Source of the DNA: Euborellia annulipes
Lineage: Eukaryota; Arthropoda; Insecta; Dermaptera; Anisolabididae
Length of the DNA stretch: 64,000 nt
Direction: 5' to 3'
Assembly: GCA_023213315.1 (NCBI GenBank)
Contig: JAKCPI010005430.1
Span: 124,001-188,000, forward strand
Below, piece after piece: positions 19,863-30,490 of this stretch. A program made the translations under genes and the position numbers. Every line of letters starts with the position of its first letter. Position 1 is the first letter of the stretch. The notes under the pieces are model-generated. The model saw only the letters and a program-made list of their open reading frames with translations. It was not told the DNA's origin and did no database searches.

Positions 19863-20627
19863 CAAATACTTCTCTCCCTAACTCTCTCTCTCTCTCTATC
19901 TATCACTTACATACAGACTCGCATATAATTTGTAAATATACCCGTTTCTCGAATTGGTGTTTCGAATTACAAGTGTATAAAAATAAATTTAATAAAAAAA
20001 AATCATATAAAAAATAGAAGTGAAATTGATTCTGTGAGAAAATCTGTAAACAAAGAGAAAATTATTAGTGTAAATTTATTGTTAGTTTTTTTTTTTTTTT
20101 GCTTGAATAAAAGAAACAGTGAGATCTTAGGTGGGTTATTTCTTTTGATTTATTTTCTCTATGATGGCCACATCCATATCCATCTCTTTTTTTTTCTTGT
20201 CTGTCTTTTTCTTTTGTTTAGTATGACAAAAGATGGATGGGTAGAGTGATATTTAGCACGAAAAGGTCATTCATCCATTCATGTCTGTTCCTTTTTCTCT
20301 CTAAGTTTAAAATATTCTTATTTACTTGGATTAACAATAGGAAAAGGAGAAGAGATTTGAAAAGCAATCCTACAGATTAATTAAGTAGCAAGGTAAAATA
20401 GGAAAAGATTCTGACATTCATCTTACTGTCCTAAATAAGACTAATTTATTTAATTTCAAGAGACTATCTCTATAAATAAATAAAATAGCTTATATTCATG
20501 GTCGAAATTACATAAAATAATGTTTTTCAGTTCTTTTTGTTTTCATTCCCCTCCCCTTTTTTTCAATGACATTCTATGGCGTAACTTCGAGAAATTGCAT
20601 AATATGATTCGTTAGGTGATTTTTGGA
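19863..20627. other. AT-rich DNA
   Basis: A (CT)n run at 19883-19897 is followed by AT-rich sequence. Short open frames (20034-20249) are hydrophobic because of T runs and are not supported. Confidence 0.45.
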
Positions 20628-20874
20628 TACCCGAGTAAAAATGATCGAGGGATACACACGCCCGCAACAGGTCTGCATAGTGAACCTTGGGAGACACACA
20701 GGGATACCCACACCCGTACCAGGGACACACATTTTTCTTCTGGTCACTTTCGATCTACTGTGTGTGTCCCTGGTCCGGGCATGTGTATCCCTGTGTGTCT
20801 CTCAAGTTTCAATATACAGACCTGCTGCGGGCGTGTGGATCCCTCGAACATTTTTAATCATTTTTACTCGGGTA
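20628..20874. mobile_element. family A palindromic MITE, complete, TA-flanked
   Basis: The arms start CCCGAGTAAAAATGATCGAG and end with the complement CATTTTTACTCGGG, with TA at both borders. Pairing extends about 100 bp per arm (GGTCTGCATAGTGAA, ACACACAGGGATA, CCAGGGACACAC) around the loop TTTTTCTTCTGGTCACTTTC. A TA duplication would suit Tc1/mariner-type elements. Copies at about 23490-24075 and 38540-38778 share loop and arms. The overlapping 96- and 148-codon frames are shadows. Confidence 0.85.
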
Positions 20875-21371
20875 TGCAAAAGAAGCCGGTCTCTTTTATA
20901 TTATAAAAATATATTCAATAAGCTAAGAATGCTCCTCGCACAAGAGATTTCAGAAAATAAAATTTTTAAAGGGTCCATATATACGGGGATTCCGTTTCAA
21001 AATTTCAATTTTTTTTTCTTTTTTTTCACCATGCGAGACCATTTATCTCTATTTATTTTAATTTATTAGTAGCTTGATAATTGAAATAAATTTTTCCTAG
21101 CACAAGAGGCGGATACTCTACCACTGTGCTTTTTCAAAATTTAATATCCATAGCCAAATCAAACAATAATAAAATTTCATTAGGATTTTTTTTTTTACAG
21201 TAAATGATTTGTTTATAATTTGTAAAGTAGATTAAATCTGAGTATAACCAAAATTTGTTTTCGTTTTTATAGGGTATACAATTTTTTTTTTTTACGGTAC
21301 CGGTATCCCACAAAAATCTGGTGACAGAGGTTTTTTACATACTTTTGTTTCACGAGTCCTTTTTCTTTTTT
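20875..21371. other. AT-rich DNA
   Basis: No exon. T runs at 21009-21026 and 21283-21292. The piece CACAAAAATCTGGTGACAGAGG near 21310 may be a scrap of the family F hairpin. Confidence 0.4.
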
Positions 21372-21450
21372 TAAATTTGTTTAAGGTCTTTTTCGGCATC
21401 TGAGGCCATTTAGACCCTATCCCTATTTATTTCGATTGGCTTTTTTGCTG
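21372..21450 (-). repeat. SINE family H tail fragment
   Basis: TTAAGGTCTTTTTCGGCATC, TGAGGCCATTTAGACCCTAT and CCCTATTTATTTCGATTGG is the best-preserved family H tail, lying in reverse. The tRNA-like head is missing. Confidence 0.7.
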
Positions 21451-22317
21451 GGACGCGAATCCTCCATTGTTAGGTCCAAAATTACCTCTAAGGAATATGG
21501 GCTTTTAAACAAACACTTAGACAGTATATACTGTAATGAGTTTCTAAAGAAGAAATTGATTAATGTTTTATGTTTGTCAATCCATATGTTAGTAATTTCA
21601 CATTTAAATATACAGAACAAAAATTAAAAATGCATAAATAACAACAAGATTTTGACATATTAATAATAAATAGGCTGTATCATTATATAAATAAAATTAA
21701 AAAAAAAAAAAAAAAAAAAAAAACAGACGAAGGAAGAAACTTGGAAATATGTGAAGATTTAATAGAGTTGAGAGAGAGACAAGATGGAGGGTTGATAGAA
21801 ACAGTTTGAGAGGGGGAAGAACTTTTAAAGAAGATAGAAGAGAGAGACTGTGAAAAGATGATCTCGAATAAGATAATGAGTTGAATCATCAATAAATGAC
21901 CATTTAAAGAATTAGATTTTTATGAACCCATTTTTTAACCATTTTTATACTCTGAAAAACTAATTGGTTTTTTATATGCCTATAATTTGGAAAATATTGA
22001 ACCTTTTATATATGTGAGTTAAAGAGTAAAGGGTTGGAATAATGTTCTGAAAAAGGTCAAATTATTTGATGGCATTATTAAAATATTTTGTATTGAGAGA
22101 TGGGGTTTGGCCATCAACCTGAAACCCAAGTGTATTAAATTATCACGTTATAAAATTAATGTAGCGGATATTATTAAATTCCACATAAAGCGGTGTAGGC
22201 CTATATATGTAACATATGGAAGGAATTTGTGATAAATGAGAAGTCAAGGGATAGATAGGTCAAGGCCTAGTTGAAAAAAATTATACATATGTGCCATGTT
22301 TGGGTGTATTTTGTTTG
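21451..22317. other. AT-rich DNA with a poly-A and a purine-rich stretch
   Basis: An A run lies at 21700-21723, followed by a GA-rich strand bias to about 21870. Open frames on both strands at 21423-21627 overlap each other and are not credible genes. Confidence 0.45.
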
Positions 22318-22462
22318 TTTTGGCCCGAGGGTGTCGACGTCGAAGTCGACGTCGGCGACGGCCAGGGTGCGATCGATGAGACCTGTCCATTCGAGGGGTG
22401 TGAGAGTGACGGCTATAGGCCGGCTTGTGTGCATACATCCAAGTGAATTTTAAAGCACTTAC
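22318..22462. other. GC-rich segment open in several frames
   Basis: This contains GTCGACGTCGAAGTCGACG (a near-palindromic CG-rich run). On the minus strand one frame reads TLTPLEWTGLIDRTLAVADV before becoming AT-rich; on the plus strand another reads GAIDETCPFEGCESDGYRPA. Both cannot be real and no splice borders settle the matter. With the next features it forms a GC-rich island of about 330 bp, as expected at a promoter or first exon. Confidence 0.3.
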
Positions 22463-22572
22463 GGATTGTTTGGATTCGAGTCTTCAAAACTGACTATGAT
22501 GAGGAGACCTCCTGAACTTGGAGGCTGCTGCACTTGGACCGACAATTGCACAGCGGCACATGGCACCCGCAT
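22463..22572 (-). CDS. candidate first exon with strong donor
   Basis: On the minus strand ATG (22572-22570) opens MRVPCAAVQLSVQVQQPPSS, then GGLLIIVSFEDSNPNN, and ends at AACAATCC|GTAAGTGC, a near-ideal donor in phase 2. Just upstream, CCAAGATGGCTG makes a very short upstream ORF and resembles a YY1 site common near animal start sites. A second frame is also open, so the reading frame is uncertain. It could be the 5' exon of the PPSY/CIIL gene, but the phase does not fit the exon at 18026 directly, so at least one more exon would be needed. No domain is recognised. Confidence 0.4.
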
Positions 22573-22700
22573 CAGAAGACAGCCATCTTGGATCTACATT
22601 AGCGCTCTCTGCCGTCAGATTCTACAATCATCCGCCCCCGCCGCCGATAAACTATAGTTTATCGGCGGGGGGTATATATCAGATCATATGATATATCAGT
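22573..22700 (-). promoter_or_regulatory. candidate promoter with 28-bp perfect palindrome
   Basis: A GC-rich stretch precedes the candidate first exon. It contains a perfect palindrome at 22641-22668 (CCGCCGATAAACTA joined to its complement), then TATATATCAGATCATATGAT on the far side. A palindrome of this kind could bind a dimeric factor. The placement fits a core promoter, but no start-site evidence is available. Confidence 0.35.
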
Positions 22701-23134
22701 GTCAGACGATTTCGGACAATTGGTAAGTTTTTAAAAGATGACCTACAGCAATGGTATAATAAACCGTTGACAAGAACAAGGACAAAATATTTTTATTGTT
22801 ATTCATAAATAATCAAAATGTAAAAAACTCATCAATCAATGTTTCATTATGGGAAACTTTTAAGGACTTTATCGTTAGCAGCGACCCTTTATGAAGGCCT
22901 TATGTACAGTGAGGGACAATATTAAGTCCCTCATTCCACTTCTATTTTAAACTGAGAGTCGAGAGTATTATTCAATATATTGAAAGCTCGCTCCCTGTAA
23001 AAATAATTATTATTCGCGTTCCATTACATTGAGTTAGTTACTTGATATTTCGTCAAATTTCGACAATTGAAATTTTCTACATTTCAATTATGTATATAAA
23101 AGAAAATAAAATTGGGCTGAATTGGAATATATTG
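22701..23134. other. AT-rich DNA
   Basis: No exon or known repeat recognised. Confidence 0.45.
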
Positions 23135-23489
23135 AAAAATCTGGTATGACTAGTCGAACAGCAACAACTTTCCTTTCGGTAATTGGAAGTTGAGTCACCT
23201 CTGGATCCGCCCTTGCTTTGAAATGTATATTCTGATTTCGCTTTCGAAATTATATAAAGTTGACTTTACTCTTGTAAAATAGTTGCCATGCTATCGAAAT
23301 ATAATGTAATTGAAAGTTGGGTTCTGTGCTTGTCACATTTTTGCGAACAATTTATTAAATAAATAAAAAAATTCGCAAGATTCAGTCTTTACTTTCTCTA
23401 TATATGTTAATAATATTAAGAGAAAGTATTGCATTCATGTCGAAAATTTAATGTCGAGATTTTGATAGATATACACATGCTGAGGTCCC
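23135..23489. mobile_element. family F relic fused with a family B end
   Basis: The hairpin part (AAAAATCTGGTATGACTAGTC, TCGGTAATTGGAAGTTG) is followed directly by AGTCACCTCTGGATCCGCCCTTG-type sequence, the end of family B, up to 23215. Then comes family F body (GACTTTACTCTTGTA, ATAGTTGCCATG) and the far end (AAGAGAAAGTATTGCATTC). It breaks off at GAGGTCCCC, where family A is inserted. Confidence 0.65.
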
Positions 23490-24075
23490 CAGTCTCCAGA
23501 GTAAAAATGATTTAAAATGATGGAGGGATACACACACACGCACGCAGCAGGTCTGCATAGTGAACCTTGAGGGACCCACAGGGATATACACGTCCACACC
23601 AGGGACACACAGGGATCCACACGCCCGCACCAGGAACACACTAAGTAGATCGAAAGTGACCAGAAGAAAAATGCGGGCGTGTGTATCCCTGTGTGCTCTT
23701 GTGTGAACGAGTATATCCCTTGCAGGGGCGTATATAAGGGGGGCCGAGGGCCCCCCCCCCCCCCGAAATTTCCCAAACACATATACATATATATATATAG
23801 GGATATACAGACATCAGCGCAACAAATTTTGGAATGGAAAACTTTGGTTCCGCAAAAGAAAAAATGTTCCGCAAAAAATTTCGTGTAAAAAATGTAGTTT
23901 CTTAAAAAAAAATTTCCCTCAGAAAAATTTTTGAGTTCAGCCCCCCCCCCTCCCCCTCCGAAAAAAATTTCTATATACGCCCCTGTTCCTGTGGATCCCT
24001 CAAGGTTCACTATGCAGACCTGCTGCGTGCGTGTGTATCCCTCGATCATTTTAAATCATTTTTACCGGGGCTGGA
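23490..24075. mobile_element. family A palindromic MITE interrupted by a hAT element
   Basis: The left arm (GAGTAAAAATGATTTAAAAT, GGTCTGCATAGTGAACC, CACACCAGGGACACACAGG) and right arm (TTCACTATGCAGACCTGCTG, ATCATTTTTACCGGGG) are inverted copies. The loop AGATCGAAAGTGACCAGAAG is the reverse of that at 20628-20874. A CAGGGGCGTATATA hAT sits in the right arm. The long minus frames here are shadows of these repeats. Confidence 0.8.
23723..23985. mobile_element. hAT MITE, CAGGGGCGTATATA family, nested in family A
   Basis: It starts CAGGGGCGTATATAAGG and ends CTATATACGCCCCTG like the copy at 10262-10650 and shares the GGTTCCGC and GAAAAATTTTTGAGTTCAGC blocks. The flanks ATCCCTTG and TTCCTGTG match at only 5 of 8 bases, so the duplication has decayed or the site was altered. 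Confidence 0.85.
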
Positions 24076-24481
24076 ATTCTAAATACACTATTTTAAAGAC
24101 TAAAGTTTATCAATATTGGCGTGGTCACCTTCGACAATGGTGGGGTGAGGAGAAATAATTGGTTTAATATTTTGTTTATATGAATATGTAGCCTGTAATC
24201 AGAGTTGGGCACCAACTAAATGTTGATTAAAAATTTAGTTAAAGTAAACAAATCATATCAAGAATTAGTATGCTTTATTTAATTTGAGTAAAAATTTAGT
24301 TAAACTAAAAATAACAAATCAGATTTCTGATATGATAAATTAATTTGAGTAAAAATTTAATCAAATTAAATTAATTTTAATCAGATAAATTAACTTAACT
24401 AAATTTTGATTAATATATATTTGTTAAGTATTTAATGATTTATTTTTATAGTTTTTTGACTCTGTTCAGCAACTAGTGAGC

Positions 24482-24727
24482 CAAGGGCGGATCCAGAGGT
24501 ATTTCTCGGGGGTGGGGGTAATCTGGTGTGACTTGTCCACAGCACACAATTTTTCTTATTTCGGTAATTTAAAGGCGTATTCTCTACTTGTTTGTTAGAA
24601 TATAAATACAAATCAAATTTTTAAGTATTAATTTTTAAAATTTTACATTAAAAATAAATTTTTTTCGAAAGTTTTTTTAATCTCGGGGGAGGGGCAATTA
24701 CCCCCTTTACCCCCTGTATCTGTCCTG
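24482..24727. mobile_element. hAT MITE, family B, left-arm copy
   Basis: It starts CAAGGGCGGATCCAGAGG and ends CCCCCTGTATCTGTCCTG. The flanks TAGTGAGC (24474-24481) and TAATGAGC (24728-24735) match 7 of 8. Next to the left end lies TAATCTGGTGTGACTTGTCC and CACAGCACACAATTTTTC, closely like one side of the family F hairpin. Confidence 0.88.
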
Positions 24728-24933
24728 TAATGAGCTGATTTTAAAAAATTTGGACCAACAATGCTTATAAATTAAAGAATAAACTTTACTAGGATGGATT
24801 TCTTATAAGATTTTTTATTACACCTATAAAGTAAATTCCTTGAAACAATTAATAATTAATTTAATGTAATTATAAAGTTTATTCTTTAATTTATAAGCAT
24901 TGTTGGTCCAAATTTTTTAAAATCAGCTCATTA

Positions 24934-25187
24934 CAAGGACAGATACAGGGGGTAAAGGGGGTAATTGCCCCCCCCCCCCGAGATTAAAAAAAACTTTCGA
25001 AAAAAAATTTATTTTTAATGTAAAATTTTAAAGATTAATACTTAAAAATTTGATTTGTATTTATATTCTAACAAACAAGTAGAGAATACGCCTTTAAATT
25101 ACCGAAATTAAGAAAAATTGTGTGCTGTGCGACAAGTCACACCAGATTACCCCCACCCCCCGAGAAACACCTCTGGATCCGCCCTTG
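24934..25187. mobile_element. hAT MITE, family B, right-arm copy (mirror of 24482-24727)
   Basis: The sequence is the reverse complement of the left-arm copy with a longer C run and a few substitutions. Flanks GCTCATTA and GCTCACTA are the complements of the left-arm flanks, including the same mismatch, which shows that both derive from one insertion that was then duplicated in inverted form. Confidence 0.88.
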
Positions 25188-25478
25188 GCTCACTAGTTGC
25201 TGAATAGAGTCAAAAAACTATAAAATAATTCATTAAATACTTAACAAATATATATTAATCAAAATTTAGTTAGTTTTAATTATCTGATTAAAATTAATTT
25301 AATTTGATTAAATTTTTACTCAAATTAATTTAATCATATCAGAAATCTGATTTGTTATTTTTAGTTTAACTAAATTTTTACTCAAATTAAATAAAGCATA
25401 CTAGATTCTTGATATGATTTGTTTACTTTAACTAAATTTTTAATCAACATTTAGTTGGTGCCCAACTCTGCCTGTAAT

Positions 25479-26390
25479 AATAACATTTCTCATATAAAAA
25501 TAATAAAACATAAAATTCGAGCTCTAAGGCCGCAAAGAGCTTTTTTTTTTGTTATTTTTTGTTTTAATAAAACAAATTCATAAGTATATTTATTTATTTA
25601 TTTTTTTTATTTTTTTTTTTTTATTTTTTTTTTTTTTAAGAAAAATTAAATTTTTTCCAATACGTAGATGTATGTTATTTATTTATTTTTTTAGTGGAAT
25701 TTATAAATTAATTTTGAAGAGCAAATAAATAAAACCCTGTTGCCAAATTTATTCAAAAGAGAATGTTTGCACTTTTGTTTACATCCTTTCTTTATTCTAG
25801 AGAGATATTTGTTTTCGTGATCATGTTTGTTTGTAATCCCTAATAAGATTATAAAGAGAGATACTTGGGCAAAAGTTATCTTCGAGTGAATTATAATACA
25901 ATAGGGTTTACGCCATTCCCTCCACTTTTCCTTTACTTCCACTTTCATGCCCAACAACCTTCCTCTTTTCAACTCAATACAACAACGAAACCCTTTTCTT
26001 TCTTTTTGTTTGTCTCTCTCTTCCGTTCTAACCGGATTTGTTTATTTATATTTTCTTATTAGGAGAAATATTTTGAAAAAAAAAAAGAGAAGCGCTCAAA
26101 GTTTCAATAAGAGAAGAATTTTTAGGAGAGGAAGGGGAAGTGATGTAAAAAATACATAGTACTCACAATTCTTTAATTGCCGAGATTTAGATATATTCTC
26201 TACTTCTTCCTCTTAATGAATTCCAATTAATGATTTTCTTAAATTTTCTCGATAGAAGTGAATTCTTCCTTAAGTTAGGATACCACCAATGCGCTATTCA
26301 ATCATCAACCTGAAATAAAATTTCAATTAATAAAAGTTCATTAAAGAGGTTTATATTTATATTTATTTTATACTATTACAAAAAAAATCC
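25479..26390. other. AT-rich DNA
   Basis: T-rich runs at 25590-25638 and pyrimidine-rich sequence at 25910-26060. Overlapping open frames on both strands (25691-25972, 25865-26159) have biased composition and no splice context. Confidence 0.45.
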
Positions 26391-27790
26391 TTATAGTCCA
26401 GGATCCCGGGCCCATTTTTACAAGTTATTACTATCAAGCTAATTTCCCGTGAGTAGCTTTATTTTGATGAGACACCAACTTTTTCTCTTACAACAATTCT
26501 TGATTGTGGTAGCTAACAGGAGTAGCAGGGATATAATATATCAATTTGACGATTCTCAAAAATTTATTATTATTTATGGGTTTTTTCATAGCCAGATATA
26601 GCCTAATACTATATCGGCTGTTAAACTAGCCTGCCATCTATTGCATGAATGCTGAACTCATTTGACAGATGATTTTTAAATAAATCATCTAAGCTTATTT
26701 TAAAAATTTCTTAATTAATATGTGATTAATAATAACAATAAATTCATTTTTAAATTAAAAAAATTTAGCACAACTTTCTTACCTCGGTAATCGAAAGGTT
26801 GTGCTTGTCCCCAGATTTTTTGTGTGATGTATTTAGTTCCCGGAGTAGGGAATATTTGAATTAGATGTAAAATTTATAAGTATGGGAAAATATTTATATT
26901 TTGTTCCATGCAACCATTTCTCCTATATTTGCTATGATATACAAGAGTAAAGGTGCTTCAAACAATTGAGGGCAAAACGAGAATATACATTTGAAAGAGC
27001 ATCTAAAAAATAATTGATTTTTGAATTTTAATCAAAATCGTTAGAGCGAATTTTGAGAAAATCGAAAAACTGAAAAAGTACATCAGTAAAGTACTAGTAC
27101 TCTTGGGATTTTGATTAAGCTTATTTTTCCGGTCCCGGGAGGTATTTAACTTAAATATAAAATTCATCCTCCTAGCTCAATTCCTTCATGCTTAAAATTG
27201 AACACACACACACACACACACACACAGACACACAGACACACAGACACACAGACAGACAGACCATGTCGCGAAAATCACTTTTTGGATTCAGGGGACCTCA
27301 AAACGTGAAGATCCATTAAAATCTCGACAGCTCGAATTTTGTCATGAAACCAATACTTTATCTCTATATATGAATTACATATATTCATAAAAAAAAATTA
27401 AAAAATAACGGCATTAAAAATAAATCTTAAATCTTAAGAAAATTATTAACATTATTGAAAAAAAATTGTCTTACAAAATATATGTACAACGTACGTACAA
27501 TGTACAATGTACGTACATGTTAGAAGAGGGGGAGGACTCTTTGATATTTTGTAGGACAAATATTTTTTATTAATAATTTTCTTATGATTTAATGAAAAAT
27601 CCCATAAATAATAATAAATTTTTGAGAATCGTCAAATTGAAATATTATATCCCTGCTACTCCTGTTAGCTACCACAATAAAGAATTGTTGTAAGAGAAAA
27701 AATTGGTCGTCTCATCAAAATCAAGCTACTCACGGAAAATTAGCTTGATAGTAATAAATTGTAAAAATGGCCACGGGATCCTGGCTACAA
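26391..27790. mobile_element. 1.4-kb element with ~190-bp inverted ends, containing family F
   Basis: The left end (CCAGGATCCCGGGCCCATTT through AACAGGAGTAGCAGGGATAT and GACGATTCTCAAAAATTTAT) is mirrored at 27598-27790. The middle holds a family F copy at about 26770-27370 and a GTACGTAC-rich palindromic piece at 27478-27520. Arm identity is high but with small indels. The superfamily is undetermined because no clean duplication is visible. Confidence 0.75.
26770..27370 (+). mobile_element. family F copy inside the 1.4-kb element
   Basis: It starts in a shortened hairpin (TTACCTCGGTAATCGAAAGG), then has CATACTTATAAATTTTACAT in reverse order, GAAAAAGTACATCAGTAAAG, a (CA)n tract at 27200-27265 and AGACCATGTCGCGAAAATCA, ending near TTTATCTCTATATATG. 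The orientation is that of 31417-32066. Confidence 0.78.
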
Positions 27791-27855
27791 AATGCCGTCA
27801 TTAGAGCCATGAACTCTTAACTAAACTGTTGGTTCTTATGACGGCATTTTGTAGT
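27783..27855. repeat. short hairpin repeat
   Basis: GGCTACAAAATGCCGTCAT at the left pairs with ATGACGGCATTTTGTAGTC at the right around a 35-base loop. It abuts the right end of the 1.4-kb element, so it may be a separate tiny MITE inserted at or beside that end. Confidence 0.7.
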
Positions 27856-28738
27856 CGAAACAAGTCCAATTGCGTATACTTGTCAGCCAAGCTGAAATAC
27901 TCTGAAAAATAAATCAAGATAATTTTTTAATTTTTAATTTAAATTTAATTTTTTGTCTTCTTTGAATATAACACCCTCTTCAGCGGTCCAAGAATAGATC
28001 TACTCGTTTATGTGTATTTGATTGTTAATTTACTGGACTGAACTAAAAAGTTTCGTTTAAAATACAATTAAGTAATTAATGTAGAGCAAAAATGTTGGAA
28101 GATTAGAAGAAGGAAAAATTAGCGATGGTTTTTAATAAATGAAAATATATACACATTTGCCTAGAGCTTAAACCACGATGAATTATTCTAAAGCATTGCT
28201 CTAATAAAAAAAAAAAAATCATTAATAACAAACATGAAAGGTAAACTATGAATTTAATTTTTTTAAACTTTGAATTTTAAATTTGATAAAAAGATAAGTG
28301 TAAATGTATGTGTGTGAGGGGAAAGAGAGAAAGAGCAATTCAACCAAAGGCCGACGTTAAATTTAATTATAATTTAATATGAGGGCATTTATCATCTTTG
28401 AAAGCACAATTAATGTTTTACCACATAAATCGTGTCAGAACTATAAATCATTTTTTAATAAAAGATAATTAGCTTACAAATAAATCTCAGGATAATGATA
28501 TTTTTCATTTTTTACATATATATTATTTATATTTATTTATAATACACCTGAGCATTTTGTAGATCTTTTTTGGCATCTGGGGCTTTACCTCTAATTCCAT
28601 AAATTAATTGGAGTCAATTTAGGAAAATATAAAGGAATCTACCACTTCACTCCTGAATCAAAATAGGATAACTATTGCTGAAATCAATTTATTGATTATT
28701 TCAATATTATTTCCAAAAAAAAAAAAAAATTAATTTTA
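27856..28738. other. AT-rich DNA with a SINE H scrap
   Basis: AGATCTTTTTTGGCATCTGG and GGCTTTACC near 28560-28625 resemble the family H tail. Nothing else is recognised. Confidence 0.45.
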
Positions 28739-29171
28739 GATACCCGAGTCAAAAAACAAATTCTAGGTTTAACCTAAGAAGCCTCAATTCCCTTGCTGTT
28801 TTATTTGCCGCTCAGAGAGTAACATTCAAAACCCTCATTGAAGACTATGAGGTTTAAATATGATTTACCGATTGATTTGAAATCCTAACTATAACCACGA
28901 AACTCTCATTTGAGGTTTTTGAGGTTCAAACCAGTATAGAATAATTTCTATATGGATTGAAGAAGGGCCACTTGTAGATTTTGCAGTTCTGATTTAAACC
29001 TCAAAGTTGTAAAACCGTCCGTAAGTAGGATTTTGAGGTACAAACTGGGATTACTTTCGATGTTAAATCCAATCTCCAAAAAATTAAACTAACCCTCGAA
29101 AACCTCACAAAGCAACCTCACTGAAGATTTTGAGGTTGAAATAGGAATTTAGGTTTTGACTCGGGTTGTTT
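28739..29171. repeat. fold-back element with ACCCGAGTCAAAAC ends and GAGGTT repeats
   Basis: It begins TACCCGAGTCAAAA and ends TTTTGACTCGGGTT. The interior carries many TTTGAGGTT/AACCTCAAA phrases in both orientations, so it can fold extensively. The terminus resembles family A (CCCGAGTAAAAA), but the interior is unrelated. No coding. Confidence 0.7.
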
Positions 29172-30490
29172 TTTTTTTTTTACATTAAATTTACCGGTCG
29201 TAAAGGGAAACTTCAAAGAGTCTTCACGGGGATATTTTTCAATACATTTAGGTCCACGGAAGTGGTAGACTCGCACCCGAAATAGTAAATATGCCAAATT
29301 TCATCAAAATATTTACTAATACTATCCGCGCCGCATGCCCTCGGCTAAAGCTTGACAGAGCCCGATTTTCTGTAAAAGCTTATTTTCAAGCTTCAGGAGA
29401 TTCCTAACTTAAATGCCCCAAAACGTATTTTCATCAAAATCTCGACATCAAATTTTATTGTGGCGGAGGCCTAAATAATTTTTGAATAAGGAAGTATGTA
29501 AAAAATATAGAATGTAAATGTTTTTAAAATATTGAAGTGTTTAAATTAAATATTCCAGACACTGGATCCTTTAACTTGTTTGTAATCAGTTGATATTGGA
29601 AATTTCTAGATGAGGGACTAGGAAGGTATTAATAGATTCAGGCCATTTGCTTGATGGCCTCCAATTAATTATGAAGACCGATAAAAGCCATCCGACGTCT
29701 TCGCCTTGTCGACGTCTTCGTGGGGTAAAGGGAGACTATACAACGTTTACCTACCTCCACCCCCACCCCGTCCCTCTGCACTCACACATGTACACACAAG
29801 TTCTAGTTAAATTTTACTGCCGGCTATAATATAACCTGGCCCTCTATATTTATCGATAAAGACCCAAACTTGGTTTAATTTCATACACACACACAGAGAG
29901 AGGTCATCCAATAAATGCCCTATTTACTTACGTGATCATAATATATATTAACAAATTGAGTTTAATTTAAATTTAATTTGGATGTATATATTAATCATTC
30001 AGTCTATGATAGAGTTGTACAGATGTAACAAATTTGATATGTTTTGGTGCATTTGCAATGCATCTAATTAGATTTTTAGTTATAAAAAGAAGGAATCAAT
30101 TAAATTAATATTATATATATATATACTGTAGAAAAGTCGGACGAAAAATCTAATAAGACCAACAATAAAACATCTTTGTTTAGAATAATACATGCATATG
30201 CAGAAGAAGGAAATTATTTTGTTAATTTACGAAGTGACCAAGGGTAAAAAAAGACAAGTTTTAATGAAATAATATACAGTGAGTTTCGAAAGAAAATCTT
30301 CCACCCCATATTTTCTCTGTGTGATTACTTTATTGTTTTTAAAAAAGAATGTGAAATTTTTCCTGGGATTTATTTGACGCAAGACAGATACACATACAAA
30401 ATATTTAAAAAAATATAAATTTTAGGAAATATTTTATTAATGCAACTGAAGGGGCAAAGCTACTTTTAAGACAACACATTCGGCATCTAT
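29172..30490. other. AT-rich DNA with a family F relic and a CG-containing islet
   Basis: A worn family F piece lies at about 29330-29465 (TTCATCAAAATCTCGACATC type). At 29690-29790 a GACGTCTTCG repeat and C-rich run give a 60-codon frame that is not recognised. A (TA)n tract is at 30110-30125. No gene is supported. Confidence 0.45.

Larger units (their letters stand above)
24200..25470. mobile_element. 1,271-bp palindromic hAT element with a hAT insertion in both arms
   Basis: Nearly the whole element is one inverted repeat centred near 24835. It starts CAGAGTTGGGCACCAACTA and ends with the exact complement, flanked by perfect 8-bp copies CCTGTAAT (24192-24199 and 25471-25478). The arms differ at few positions and contain TAACTAAATTTT-type subterminal repeats. 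Both carry a family B copy at the mirrored position (24482-24727, 24934-25187). No transposase is encoded. Confidence 0.93.

Noticed and set aside
20616..21069. 96- and 148-codon overlapping frames with HTRTRDTHFSSGHFRST
   Set aside because: Same peptide pieces appear at the other family A copies because the palindrome arms are read; not a gene.
23435..24049. 204-codon minus frame, one of the longest in the window
   Set aside because: Crosses family F, family A and a hAT element; no domain, and the frame is broken in other copies.
27198..27262. Regular repeat array considered as CRISPR or satellite
   Set aside because: It is a (CA)n microsatellite inside family F, with no spacer structure. 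No CRISPR-like array exists in the window.
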